The notes under the pieces are model-generated. The model was not told the DNA's origin. It saw only the letters and a list, made by a program, of their open reading frames with translations, and did no database searches. Positions 10,369-20,515 of a stretch of DNA of 64,000 bases are shown here, in pieces (position 1 is the first letter of the stretch; each line of letters begins with the position of its first letter). The DNA is from Flectonema sp. DT1601 (lineage: Eukaryota; Euglenozoa; Diplonemea; Diplonemida; Diplonemidae). The stretch lies in assembly GCA_964019425.1 (NCBI GenBank), contig OZ025799.1, forward strand, positions 310,001 to 374,000, read 5' to 3'. The position numbers were made by a program, and so were the translations under genes.

Positions 10369-13300
10369 TCATTCCCGTCGGTTATCCTTTTCAGCAGCGT
10401 CAATATTACTATTAAATGAGTCAACCTGATTGTTGTAAGTTTGAAGGTACTCGTCGATGAGTTCGTCGATATCTGGACGAAGACTTTGTGACTTTTGCTC
10501 ATAAGGATAAATATATGAAATACCATCAAAATACCATCCCTCTGGTAGTTGTTTGTGATGAGAAGAACAATTAATATCATTAATATCAACTTCTTGAAGA
10601 CTTTCACGAGTGATTTGGGGTCTGCGAGTTCGTTCCTTAACAACAGTGTTGTCATTCACTATACTGTCGTGTGTTATGAAATGATGTCTGACTTCATCTC
10701 GTAGTTTTGCTTCGTCAAGACCAAATCCAACAAATACCAACTCTTGGCCATGTTTCATTACGGAGTCTCTTCTGGAAAGTTTAATTTGTGTAATGTGTGG
10801 TTTTCCTTTGTAGCAGGTTACTTCGAGTTCTTCTCCTCCGCAATGAACTGTTCCTGTAACTCTAACAACACCCTTTTCTAATGACGATAGAGGGTCAGCT
10901 ACCTTAGCAAGATACTCAACAATTCTATAACGCGTTGTTAGTAATCTCGTGAACGACACAACTTCAGTAGTCAGTCTGCTTATTCGTGATAGTTTATGGA
11001 GCTGTGTTTGTGTTTTTTTTTAGATTTTCCTTTTTTTCCTTTCTTATAATTACTTTCCTTTTTAAAAAAATATAAACATACCACATTAGAAAATCCCAAG
11101 CTTCTTTCCGTAATAAACTCTGAGGAATCCATATTCGATGATGATAATATGTTTTCAATAGCTTCCTCAGCACCGAATACAATTTTACAACTGCCGTTTG
11201 TTCTTCTAACGAAGGATTCTAAATCGTTGACAGTGGCGATGGAATCGCGAGCTGTGATTAGAACTTGAGAAACAAACCCATCAGTTAGTTGATCAGTCAG
11301 TCCTGTCACTAGTTGAAAGTGATCAGGACCTGATAAATGATTTTGATATAAATAATCAGAATGAACAACAGCCGTAACACTTCCCACAATAACATTAATC
11401 GATTGACTATTTCTTACAAACTGTGATAGATGATTAATCACTGTACTGATCGCCGTTGATCCTGATGTCACAAAGCAAATCCTACACTTCTTATCCTTAT
11501 TTTCCTCTGTAATAGCAGTAGTCGCCTCTCTAAGTTTTCTATAAAACACTACTGGATTAAAGTTACAAGCTTCCCTTTCATCATTACCATCGTTAGATGT
11601 TACTATTGTTATAACCTGTTGTTCTTTTAAATTATTTGACTGCCTACTACTAGCATTGAGTGAGTTTATGACTCTAGATAATTGAGTTGCGATCTTGTGT
11701 TTGCCAGTACCCCACCATCCAGTGATTACATCAATAGTGACTGATGGAAGTGATGAAATTATTTCTTTATTAATATTGAAGTTTGTTTGATTGATTTGAT
11801 TCGGTTCTGCGGTGTTTGTCTGATCGAGTCTTTGGATTTGAGCTATTCTTCGATTCTTTGAAAAAAGTTCAAATTCTGGATTTAATTCCATAAAGCTACT
11901 CTCATTATCAGTTACTGATCTCCTCCACACCCTAAAATCAGATTCCTCCTCAGTACTACCTGAGTTAAATGGTCTATACGATGCAACATCAGAGTTTCTT
12001 TGATAGGATACGAAATCTTTATTATTTGGAGCTTCCTTAATAAAATATTTTGGTACGTTGCTGTTCTCTAAATCTTGAACTACTAAAATCAACTCTCCAT
12101 GAATCTGTTTCCATGATGGGAGAACTGTTCTGACAAACTCTCGTTTACTGGGTCCATTTAAACATAGAATCAAACATTTTGAAGTTCCGCTGCATCTTTG
12201 AACAGTTTGGAGGGGTATCCAAAAATCGAAATCTTCAGTCAAATCGAATATAACGTAAGAAGGCTGATCAAAAGACGAACTGTAAACTCTGATACCCGTC
12301 AACATTGTAGATGAGATGATTAGGGGTTGTAATGCTCCAGCAGTGGCGTCAGTAAATACAACTCCATGAGAGAACATTGCGTGACGACCTCCAGTCAAGA
12401 CAACATCATTAGCTGCAGCCTCAACGTCTGCTATCGGAGGATATAAATAAGCACCAGTTGTGTATGTAATTGTACAAAAGAATGATTTCAAAGGACAAGT
12501 AGTATTCAGGTGTTCGATAATATTTTTTGAAGCCTCCGGAGTTGGTTCAGTTTTAAGAGAAGCCCAAATTTCAGAACATTTCTCAAACACCTGCAATGTT
12601 GATTCACACAACATATGTTCGTACTGCTGTGACGCAACAAGAGACAAATCCGTAATCGCTGATGTAAGTATTAGGTGTGGGTTGCATGCAGCAGTGTCAC
12701 CGTAAGCGACATCACCAAGACAAGTGTTAGTTGAGGTGTTTGTAATATTTGATAATCTCGCAGTTATCGATAACAAACAATCATTTTGATGAGAACTATT
12801 CTTTCCAGGAGTTGACGTTGAAATATACGCGCCGTTGTCTACGTAAACTTGTTTGAGCGTCAGTTCTGATTTTTCTGGTATCTCAACACCAGAGTCTGAA
12901 GCAACTTTTTTTAAAATTTCCCAAAATGATGAATTTGTAACCTTACTCGTCGTCTCTCTAAGCACCTTACGAACCGTAACAAGCAACACGTAATAAACTT
13001 CAGATAAAATTTTCAAAGCAGACTTGTTGAATGAAGCATCAGACTTATCGAGTGGTAATATACCTTTTAGGTATTCAGACTTTCCTCCAAACCTGTCTAA
13101 GGTTGATTCTATTCCAGATGATAAGAACATAGTTCGACAGCCGTATATTGGAGCCTGTGGATCGGTTGCCTGAACAATAGCATGCAGCTTATGATCAAAT
13201 AATTTGATAGTAGGCTCAGTGATGCCCCACAAGGATAACATAGATGAACGACGCATACTTCCATATTTGAAGTATGTTAATAAGTTTTCACATGAGCTAG

Positions 13301-14066
13301 TGGCTTCTGAAACTGAAATTCCTTTTCTTGTTGATCTCTGAACTGAATCAGTTAAACCAGACCAATGTTGTGACAGTAGTTTAACTTGACATGTAAGCAT
13401 CACTCGAATATCATGATTCGATACACATCTATAAACCTGATCCATTCCTTCTGCTATATTAACAACTTGATGACATTGAGTGAAAAAGGACCTCCTCCCC
13501 TCATCATCCAACGCATAAGACTGAATAATAGGCCACTTCTCAATCTGACCAACACCACCGTCTCCTAATATATCTGAGTAGCCTGCTTTCTTGGTTATCG
13601 ATACCCCGATTACCTTGAGATTTGATACGAGATCACGAAATGATGAAATCTTATGGTCCTCAAATGCGTCTTGATTATTAAAAGCCTTCTTGTCTATTGA
13701 AATCAATTCAACTCCCGGCCAGCGGGATGTGAAATGTGTGATTTTTGGACCAGCATTGGGAGTAGTGTAAATCCTCGATCCACCTTTATGAATAATAATG
13801 ATCGTATCGTCCAAGTCTTCATCCAGTAGTAAGGGAGTTGAAAGATCACTAGCAACTCCTCCAAGAAGAAGAAAATTTATTCCCTGTAGGCATCCTTCGT
13901 TATCCCTTGAGTCAACCCCTCCTACAAACATCGCTGCGTCAATTCCTTTTCTTTCTATCATTCTTCTCACCAGATCAAATCGAAATAAACAATCTCTTGA
14001 GTTGTACAGCAACTCACACTTTGGAGTGACTGCCCGCATTGGGTCCGCATGTCTACTCGCCAGCAT
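10369..14066 (-). CDS. DNAAF9: Dynein axonemal assembly factor 9 (Shulin/C20orf194 family)
   Basis: Two exons, 14066-11082 and 11001-10369, joined across an 80-nt intron (GTATGT donor, CAG end, both phase 0), give 1,205 residues, close to the human protein of about 1,180. Reading through the donor gives an artificial lysine-rich tail. The N-terminus (NSRDCLFRFDLVRRMIERKGIDAA, INFLLLGG) and the CobW-like C-terminal part (VVRVTGTVHC, HITQIKL, LVFVGFGLDEAKLRDEV) match the family as I remember it. A P-loop-like GWWGTGK occurs near residue 785 with His instead of Ser/Thr after the lysine, so nucleotide handling may be altered. In Tetrahymena, Shulin locks outer-arm dynein in a closed state for transport into the cilium. 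An acceptor (TTATTGAACACATCAG) ends 15 nt before the ATG. Its presence means the organism builds motile flagella with outer arms. Confidence 0.8.
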
Positions 14067-14263
14067 ATTTTGTATTGTAAGCTGATGTGTTCAATAAAAT
14101 ATTATCCTTACTTTATACTTCTTAAATCCTATTAAGGTTTACTTCAGACACATAGTAAAATGAGAAACCAAAATCCTTAAACAGTTGCTACCGAAAGTAT
14201 TAATACTTGACGGGGGTAGTGTCGGAACGTATAACAGAAGCTCGACTGCCACGAATGGGACGC

Positions 14264-14611
14264 TTAGTCCGACTGTTTTAGCTTCCTGGATGAGAAGAAC
14301 AGGACTCCAAACCCAATTGAAAACAAAAAGATTAGAATAAATATAACTGCACATCCGGTACAGCAAAACATATTTTGTACCGGAGAGTGAGGTTGAGGAT
14401 TACCACGACGCATTGCTTTTTGATGTTCTGCTTCCAACTGCTGTTGAGATATGGTCCAGCTACCTCGCTCTCCAGTTTTTGGGCATCTATGTCCTGAGTG
14501 ATTAACCCATTGCTGACCACAACGAACACAAGTATCATATCTACCATGTCTTAAAGTACAAGACTCGTCACATGTTAAAGTTCCTTCGATGTCACCCTTT
14601 CCAGATTCCAT
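14264..14611 (-). CDS. Small zinc-ribbon-like protein with a C-terminal membrane anchor
   Basis: A 115-residue protein. The N-terminal 50 residues hold paired cysteines and histidines (CDESC, CVRCG, HSGHRCP) typical of a small zinc-binding fold. A Gln-rich helix follows, then CCTGCAVIFILIFLFSIGFG, a single strong membrane segment with preceding cysteines that could be acylated, and a short basic tail. The layout predicts a tail-anchored protein with the zinc fold in the cytosol. I cannot name the family. The gene is 197 nt upstream-to-downstream from DNAAF9 on the same strand, and an acceptor (GTATTTGTTTGAACAG) lies 13 nt before the ATG. Confidence 0.7.
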   Translation of the reverse strand: MESGKGDIEGTLTCDESCTLRHGRYDTCVRCGQQWVNHSGHRCPKTGERGSWTISQQQLEAEHQKAMRRGNPQPHSPVQNMFCCTGCAVIFILIFLFSIGFGVLFFSSRKLKQSD

Positions 14612-14730
14612 TTATGTTGAATTTCTGTTCAAACAAATACCAATAACAAAACACGCAATGTTTTCAAACTAACATAGCATGACTTATTAACCCCAAGTAA
14701 TAATAATTATAAAGTGTAAATTTCAGTTAC

Positions 14731-15516
14731 TCATCGTAAAGGAACTGTTGATTGTCTGCGAGATCGAAGTGCAGTAAGTAAAACTCCCTGATGACGGAAT
14801 GAAGTAGTTGATTCATTTTGAGTTAAAGTTATCCTGAACTTTGCTGATAATAATAAGTCTTTTACAGCATCGATGTCAGTCACGCCTCTCCTCAGAAATA
14901 TTACAACACTTGAAATTGACGGCCATATAGCTGAAGGTATTCCCTTAAGGATGTCAAGCTCTCCTCCGTTTGTATTTATTTTTAACAAACCGATTGAAGT
15001 AATATCAGCCAACTTCATAATTGACATGACTGTGAGAGTTTTTACTTTAATTTCTGAAGGAGCAGTAAGCGTATCAACAATCCATTGAGTATTGTAATCC
15101 TCGACCGTTTCATAAACCTGTCGCAGACTATCTCCGTACTTTTCAAGAACAGAGAGGCTTCTGGCGTTGGAATAGCATTCAAATATTGCTAACTCTCCGT
15201 CAGTACTGCAGACTGCTCCTGTGAGGCATTTGATGTTTTGATATTCTTCGCAGTTCTTAATGAGCATTTGAGCAAGTTCCGGATCAGCTTCAACGCTGAT
15301 CACTTGAATTCCTTCGTATTTCTCCGCACATTCTCTCGCAAACATCCCGACATGTGCTCCGATGTCAATAATTACATCTCCTTTTTTAGGTTTGAAATTT
15401 TGAGTATAAATATCATGAACACGAACTAATTTGCAAACTTCCGCCATCTCAGCTCTGCTTCCAACATATGAGAGAGACTCGCCATCTGCTAACTGAAAAT
15501 TGCCAACGATCGACAT
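14731..15516 (-). CDS. FkbM-family SAM-dependent methyltransferase
   Basis: A 261-residue class I methyltransferase. Motif I is VIIDIGAHVGMFARECAEKY (near 48-67), followed by the acidic VISVEADPELA that binds the ribose of S-adenosylmethionine and by the FkbM signature KVKTLTVMSIMKLADITSIG with LLKINTNGGELDILKG. In canonical FkbM proteins the last segment reads 'lKiDvEGaE..vL.G'; here it is KINTNGGELDILKG, so the usual Asp and Glu are replaced by Asn/Thr and the enzyme may have a changed active site. The substrate is unknown; family members O-methylate sugars, polyketides or other metabolites. No signal peptide. An acceptor ending CGTACGCAG sits 6 nt before the ATG. Confidence 0.8.
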   Translation of the reverse strand: MSIVGNFQLADGESLSYVGSRAEMAEVCKLVRVHDIYTQNFKPKKGDVIIDIGAHVGMFARECAEKYEGIQVISVEADPELAQMLIKNCEEYQNIKCLTGAVCSTDGELAIFECYSNARSLSVLEKYGDSLRQVYETVEDYNTQWIVDTLTAPSEIKVKTLTVMSIMKLADITSIGLLKINTNGGELDILKGIPSAIWPSISSVVIFLRRGVTDIDAVKDLLLSAKFRITLTQNESTTSFRHQGVLLTALRSRRQSTVPLR

Positions 15517-15764
15517 ACTGACCTGCGTACGTTATAATTAATTATAAAAAGAAAACAAAAGCGAGGATACTAATAATATATTTCAACCTGTTAAGAAGTA
15601 TAAGTATCATCACACAAATACAAGTACTAAAAGCAATTACTAAAGTACAACAAATAATAACCAAATAAATATCTCTAAGGGGGGTAGAATAGTCTAAAAT
15701 TTTTCATAAAGTGTACATTGATATTGTTTTATTTTTCCTTATTTTTCAATTAATTTGGATATTC

Positions 15765-17789
15765 TTAGGAAAAGGAAGAGTTTCCAGTTTTCGGATCGTG
15801 TGAGTTGGCGATTGAAAGAGCTTGAATAGGAGTTGAATAGGTATTTAACAACACGTTTACTTGTTCTTGTACTCGAGATTCAAGTCTCGTCTGATAACTC
15901 TTTTGGTCATCATGTAGTAATTTCATTTCACTGCGAAGGGAAGTTAATTCATTTTGCAATGACTCTACTTGCATGCGAGACCGTTCGAGTTGTCTGTCTT
16001 TTGTTTCATGTTCGAAGGTCGCATTATTAGTGAGCATTTCCATTTCAGAGCGAACCTTTGCATTTTCTGCTTCAAGTTCAATAAGTGAAGTGTTTCGAAT
16101 TTCCTCTGCTGCGGTATTTCGTTGGGCTAACTTAGACATCATTTCTTCCATGTCGTCGATCTTTTTTAGAAGACGTCGTCGTTCAGTCTCAGAGCTCTCG
16201 ACTAAAGCATTTGATCGTTCATTAAAATAAACTTCGTTTTCATCTTTCTCAGCTACTATTTTCTCTAACTGTTGAATAGACGCTTTGAGAGAGTCGATCG
16301 TTTTATCTTTTGAAGCGATGTTGTTTATGATTTCATTATTTCGATAAGAAAGGGAAGCATTCTCACCAAGTAGTTCTTGTCTGACTCCTTCGACAGTACG
16401 AACGGTGTCGTCTCTGTGTTGTTGTGATAATGCTTCTTTTTCTTTTTCATAGTCAGAACGTATATCCTCAACAACAGCGTCAATAGATCTCCCGTTAGAA
16501 AGTTGCATCAAATCTGAAAGCTGTCTTTGATAAGCAGCAGCTTTGTGTCGAATTACTTCCATAGCAGCATCTCTCGACTTTATCAATTCCTCAGACTGTG
16601 TCGCAACCTTTTCCAGTTGTGATACGCGTCCCTCTAGTAAATGAATAGCACTGTTCTTTTCTTCCATGTCAACATCATATTGAACAGATTTTGATTTGTA
16701 AGTACCAACCAAATCTTTCAAGTCACCTTCTCTCTTTGCTGTTTGAGCGAGCTCAGTAGCAAGTTGGATATTACGTTCGGTTAATGTTTCTAACTTTGCT
16801 CTGTATGAATCTCGTACGATGGCTTGGTTTTGATCAATTGAATTATTGGGATTTTCACTAACTTGTTGTTTATAGTGATTTTTTGATTGTGATACATCTC
16901 TAGGTGAGGATAATAATTTAACGTCTCTCTGTTGATGTTTTTGAGCTGCTTCGACTGTCGCTTCAGCATGAAACCCAACAACAGGCATTGTATATAACGT
17001 TGGCTCTCCAATATTATATCTTGGTGATTGGAGTTTCTCAATTGAGCGTGATCTTCCTCGTAGCGCTGATGATTCTCGAACCGGTGTCGTCACCTTTGAT
17101 GTGTTTGCTTTAAGCTGAGCTTCAATAATATTTAAATCACCATACTCTACATCATTACCCGATAGCGGTAATGCTATTAGAGTGTTATTTAGAGGAACAG
17201 CACAAGCAATTTGAGAAGCTCCGTGAGACCTGATTTGATTCCATCGAAGATCAAGAGTTCTCAACGACTTTGTTTTTGTTATTAAAGTGCTGATTGAACC
17301 ACAACAGTCAGAAGTAATGTGATTGTGTCGGAGGTCCATGTATTGAAGTGTTTCACTGTCAGCTGCTGCTCTCATTAATGTACTAAAATTATCTACATCA
17401 ACACCCAAGGCATTCCATTCCAATATTAATGTTGTGATGTTAGTCATGCGAACATAATTAGCGATTGATGATGCTCCCGCAGAACGAATATTTCCACCAG
17501 TGAAATCAATCGTTGTTGGAGGTGATGCACATGCGATAATGGATTCTAAAATTGCAACTGCTCCTTCACATCCCATGAAAGAATCTCTTATGCAAACCTT
17601 AGCAAAGCTACTTCTTCCTCTAACTGCGTCAGCAATCGCCATAACTCCGACTTCTCCACAACCTCGACCAGTTACAATTAACTCATCCATTTCATCGTTT
17701 ACTTCTGCCACTTCATTTAAAGGTTCGACACCGTACTTCTGACATGCTGCTCGGTATCTTTCAATGAATAAGTTCTTTTCAGGATTCAT
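15765..17789 (-). CDS. LRRC45: LRRC45-like leucine-rich repeat and coiled-coil protein
   Basis: A 674-residue protein, nearly the length of human LRRC45 (670). It opens FIERYRAACQKYGVEPLNEV, parallel to the human 'F..SY..LCRE.G.EP.EAV', followed by ribonuclease-inhibitor type leucine-rich repeats to about residue 215. The repeats ITTLILEWNALG, LQYMDLRHNHIT and LRTLDLRWNQIRSHGA match the human SLTLEWNSLG, LQRLDLRNNQIS and LQQLDLRWNNVG. A variable Ser/Pro linker (225-310) leads into a long coiled coil (about 310-650) and a tail resembling the human one. LRRC45 is a centrosome linker and distal-appendage protein needed for ciliogenesis in animals. An acceptor ending CATCAG lies 21 nt before the ATG, followed by GGGGGGGG. 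The orthology call rests on domain order, length and these motifs. Confidence 0.85.
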   Translation of the reverse strand: MNPEKNLFIERYRAACQKYGVEPLNEVAEVNDEMDELIVTGRGCGEVGVMAIADAVRGRSSFAKVCIRDSFMGCEGAVAILESIIACASPPTTIDFTGGNIRSAGASSIANYVRMTNITTLILEWNALGVDVDNFSTLMRAAADSETLQYMDLRHNHITSDCCGSISTLITKTKSLRTLDLRWNQIRSHGASQIACAVPLNNTLIALPLSGNDVEYGDLNIIEAQLKANTSKVTTPVRESSALRGRSRSIEKLQSPRYNIGEPTLYTMPVVGFHAEATVEAAQKHQQRDVKLLSSPRDVSQSKNHYKQQVSENPNNSIDQNQAIVRDSYRAKLETLTERNIQLATELAQTAKREGDLKDLVGTYKSKSVQYDVDMEEKNSAIHLLEGRVSQLEKVATQSEELIKSRDAAMEVIRHKAAAYQRQLSDLMQLSNGRSIDAVVEDIRSDYEKEKEALSQQHRDDTVRTVEGVRQELLGENASLSYRNNEIINNIASKDKTIDSLKASIQQLEKIVAEKDENEVYFNERSNALVESSETERRRLLKKIDDMEEMMSKLAQRNTAAEEIRNTSLIELEAENAKVRSEMEMLTNNATFEHETKDRQLERSRMQVESLQNELTSLRSEMKLLHDDQKSYQTRLESRVQEQVNVLLNTYSTPIQALSIANSHDPKTGNSSFS

Positions 17790-18197
17790 GTATTCTTGCC
17801 TTCCCCCCCACTGATGAATTTGAAATAAAAATATATATCTTGGTTAAAAAAGAAAACTATAATGTACTCTTGAATAGTGTCTGTGTGATGGATCTGTTTA
17901 AAAAAAATTGAAATTTAAATCCGAGACTTGTTACTCTGTAAGGCCTGTTTCAACAATAAAAGATGTTTTCCAATACGAACGAAGGAATCATTCTTGGAGT
18001 TTGATCTTCGTTGTATCCAACAAATTCGCAAAAATATGGGAAAAAAAAAAATTGAAAGAACGAGGTGGGTTAAATTACCCTCATCAGAATTATTTGGGTA
18101 AATTAAATTATTCGTGACAGTTTTTAGCCATGCAAAGCTTTGTTTAAAAAAAAAAATAGAAGATACTAGTCAGTAGGTACGCTAATATCTGTTAGAC

Positions 18198-18224
18198 ATT
18201 CACCTCTTACAAATAGAGGTGAAT
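18198..18224. other. Perfect 10-bp hairpin, 7-nt loop
   Basis: ATTCACCTCT (18198-18207), loop TACAAAT, AGAGGTGAAT (18215-18224). A 15-nt T run follows after ten bases on the plus strand. Confidence 0.8.
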
Positions 18225-18289
18225 TAGAATCCTTTTTTTTTTTTTTGGTTTTTTTTGTCTGAACACAAAAAACCACCTGAGAAACCTTG

Positions 18290-18326
<37 letters not shown>

Positions 18327-18591
18327 TTTCCTTATTCTTCCGTTCTTCCATTTTTTTTGGTTTTAAGTTTTGGTCTCCGAGGACACACAGAGAAAAAAGC
18401 ATAGCTTTTTGCAATGCATTTTAGATTAAAGAGTGTGCTAAGGACCATATAAAAGATCCGAGCCGCCGACTGTTCGATAATTTGTCTTTCGATCGGTGGA
18501 ACAATACGCTGGAATTATTAAAAAATGAGAAATTTTAACCTCTTTGTAAAAAACATAAAAATTATTATTTAAGGCTAGCTACAGATAATAC

Positions 18592-18610
18592 GTAAGTGGA
18601 AACCACTTAC
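18592..18610. other. Perfect 8-bp hairpin, 3-nt loop
   Basis: GTAAGTGG (18592-18599), loop AAA, CCACTTAC (18603-18610), with an outer AGATA/TATCT pairing across a 4-by-4 internal loop. Confidence 0.75.
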
Positions 18611-18760
18611 TATGTATCTCCAACGATTTTTCCATCGGACGAAACACACCAAAAAAAAACAAAAAAAAAAAAAAAAAAAAAAGGGGGGGAAAATAAAATA
18701 ATTGAAAGCGTACCGGTACGAGTGTAGTCAATTTACAAAGTCACCATTTAATCAACGAAG

Positions 18761-18793
18761 AAGAGGGATGCTTTTCAAGTAAGCATCCCTCTT
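18761..18793. other. Perfect 13-bp hairpin, 7-nt loop
   Basis: AAGAGGGATGCTT (18761-18773), loop TTCAAGT, AAGCATCCCTCTT (18781-18793). It lies about 226 nt past the stop codon of the small gene on the minus strand, so it may be in its 3' untranslated region. Confidence 0.85.
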
Positions 18794-18951
18794 AAACATG
18801 ATCAGTAAGAAAAACGGTTCTTCTTCTCAACGCACAACTGACTGGAAACGCTCTATCAACTGGGAGAGAGTCGGAAGCATAAAACGAATCTAAAATACAA
18901 AATAAAACAAAATAAAATCTGAGCATAAATCGTTTTTGTTATTGCACAAAA

Positions 18952-18986
<35 letters not shown>

Positions 18987-19018
18987 CGGACTACTCGCGT
19001 TTAAAAAATCAAGTCATC

Positions 19019-19546
19019 TCACAAGTGAGCTTGAGGTCTGTTAGGGATGTGTCTGCGGTAAACTGTAACATTCCTGGTAGGTACTTCCTCACGAGTGGTG
19101 AGGGTTACTTCCTGTTTTATATTAGTGAGACGACCACAATACAATAATTTATTTTAACTAAGATAACATCATACCATTTCATAAGGATACTCAGGGTTGA
19201 ATCGAAAGATTCGGCTATCTCCCTTAGCACCATGGCTCTTCGCAGCAGTAAATATCTTTATTGTGATATTTGGGTCGGGTTGTTGACCGATTTTAAAAGG
19301 GGAAACTGATTCCCAAACTCCTCTTTTATCTCCGTAGTCGTCAGCGTCTTTACCTCCGAGATTGTCACCACACTTTTCTGTTAAATTTGTTACTTTTCCA
19401 TCTGCTGATGTTTGCACGACATAAGTTGTGTCCTCACCTCTCCATTCACCTGCAATGGTCCATCTTTGAAGTTGAACGACTTGCTGAACTCCTCTTTCAT
19501 CCATGACTTCAAAAGATGAAAACTTTCTTCTTCCGGATATCGACAT
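19019..19546 (-). CDS. Small two-exon protein of unknown function
   Basis: Exon 1 (19546-19175) and exon 2 (19111-19019) join in phase 0 across a 63-nt intron (GTATGA donor, ACAG end) to give about 154 residues. The joined end reads PEYPYEM then EVTLTTREEVPTRNVTVYRR. Start MSISGRRKF was chosen because an acceptor (TTTATGCAATCAG) ends 20 nt upstream of this ATG, leaving the earlier in-frame ATG outside the mature message. The protein is soluble, rich in beta-prone and charged residues (LQRWTIAGEWRG, TTYVVQTSADGK), with no membrane segment; a compact beta fold is likely. I do not recognise the family. A 12-bp minisatellite begins 47 bp upstream of the acceptor. Confidence 0.65.
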
Positions 19547-19612
19547 TTTGTGTCGGTGAGTGTTGTCTGATTGCATAAATTCATATTCAGAGTAAACCTC
19601 AAATACGGTTTC

Positions 19613-19837
19613 CTAGACTACTCACTAGACTACTCACTAGACTACTCACTAGACTACTCACTAGACTACTCACTAGACTACTCACTAGACTACTCACTAG
19701 ACTACTCACTAGACTACTCACTAGACTACTCACTAGACTACTCACTAGACTACTCACTAGACTACTCACTAGACTACTCACTAGACTACTCACTAGACTA
19801 CTCACTAGACTACTCACTAGACTACTCACTAGACTAC
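19613..19837. repeat. 12-bp minisatellite, about 18.7 copies
   Basis: The unit CTAGACTACTCA repeats essentially without error for 225 bp. Because 12 is a multiple of 3, several frames stay open on both strands (SLDY and SLVS repeats), but these are by-products. The array lies immediately upstream of the splice acceptor of the gene at 19019-19546. The lack of unit divergence points to recent expansion. Confidence 0.95.
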
Positions 19838-20075
19838 ATAGCGTATGTTCTTGGGTGTATGTTCCTGCTAAGAAGGCTGAAGGACAACAAAGGGTCCAAA
19901 AAAACAACAACACTGATGACCTCCAAGAACTGCCCCAAAAAGAAAAAAAACAGGGACGACAACGAAAAAAGGGGGAAAAGGAAAAAAAAGTCAGAAATTG
20001 AAATGAAAAGAAAAAACGCCCTCCCGAAAGTGAAGGAGAATGGAAAATAAAAAAAAACCCATCGGAGGCTTGAAC

Positions 20076-20111
<36 letters not shown>

Positions 20112-20242
20112 CCCTCTTTTTTTAAAAAAGCTGACTAACAACAGCTAGTCACCCGACAAAGACACCACTAAAACCCTCTTTCTAACTTTTTTTTAATAAC
20201 TGTCTTTTTTTTTTTGTTAACAGACAGAAGTAGTTTATACGC
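19838..20242. other. Gene-free spacer
   Basis: 3' flank of the next gene. A-rich then T-rich, with a T run of about 33 nt near 20080-20112. No gene seen. Confidence 0.5.
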
Positions 20243-20515
20243 CTATGCGTTAAGGGCTGAAACAACTTCCTTCAATTCTTCTGGCATTGGAACTCCTGGA
20301 GCAAGTTCTGATGGACCTTCACTTCCGGTTGTTTCCTTCTTTCCTGAAAAGTACTCTCTGGCGTCTACTTCTCTCTTTGTAAGAATGAGGGCGTGGTTAT
20401 CCCACAACTGCTGGTTCGTAGCTCTAGCGCCACTTCCCTTGATCGCTCCGTAAATACCCGCAGAAAAGATAACGGTCTTACTGAGGACCGAGAAGTTGTT
20501 GAAAACGGCCGACAT
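20243..20515 (-). CDS. Small single-span membrane protein, possibly ATP synthase subunit e-like
   Basis: A 90-residue protein. The N-terminus MSAVFNNFSVLSKTVIFSAGIYGAIKGSGARA carries one membrane-prone segment with GxxxG-like glycine spacing (AGIYGAIKG), followed by a charged helix with KREVDAREYF and an acidic Pro-rich tail. The size, N-terminal glycine-rich span and charged helix recall mitochondrial ATP synthase subunit e, but similarity is too weak to assign it. A subunit of another inner-membrane complex is equally possible. The acceptor signal upstream of this ATG is weak (TTAG within 16 nt). Confidence 0.55.
   Translation of the reverse strand: MSAVFNNFSVLSKTVIFSAGIYGAIKGSGARATNQQLWDNHALILTKREVDAREYFSGKKETTGSEGPSELAPGVPMPEELKEVVSALNA

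Larger units (their letters stand above)
17790..19018. other. Gene-free spacer with three perfect hairpins
   Basis: Holds the 5' flank of LRRC45 and the 3' flank of the small gene at 19019-19546. There are A/T runs of up to about 35 nt (near 18290-18324, 18662-18682, 18958-18986) and three perfect stem-loops listed separately. No gene on either strand. Confidence 0.6.

Noticed and set aside
19571-20141. Open frames on both strands through the minisatellite (SLDY and SLVS repeats)
   Set aside because: Products of a 12-bp unit that cannot create stops; flanks are low-complexity and no splice or start signals fit.
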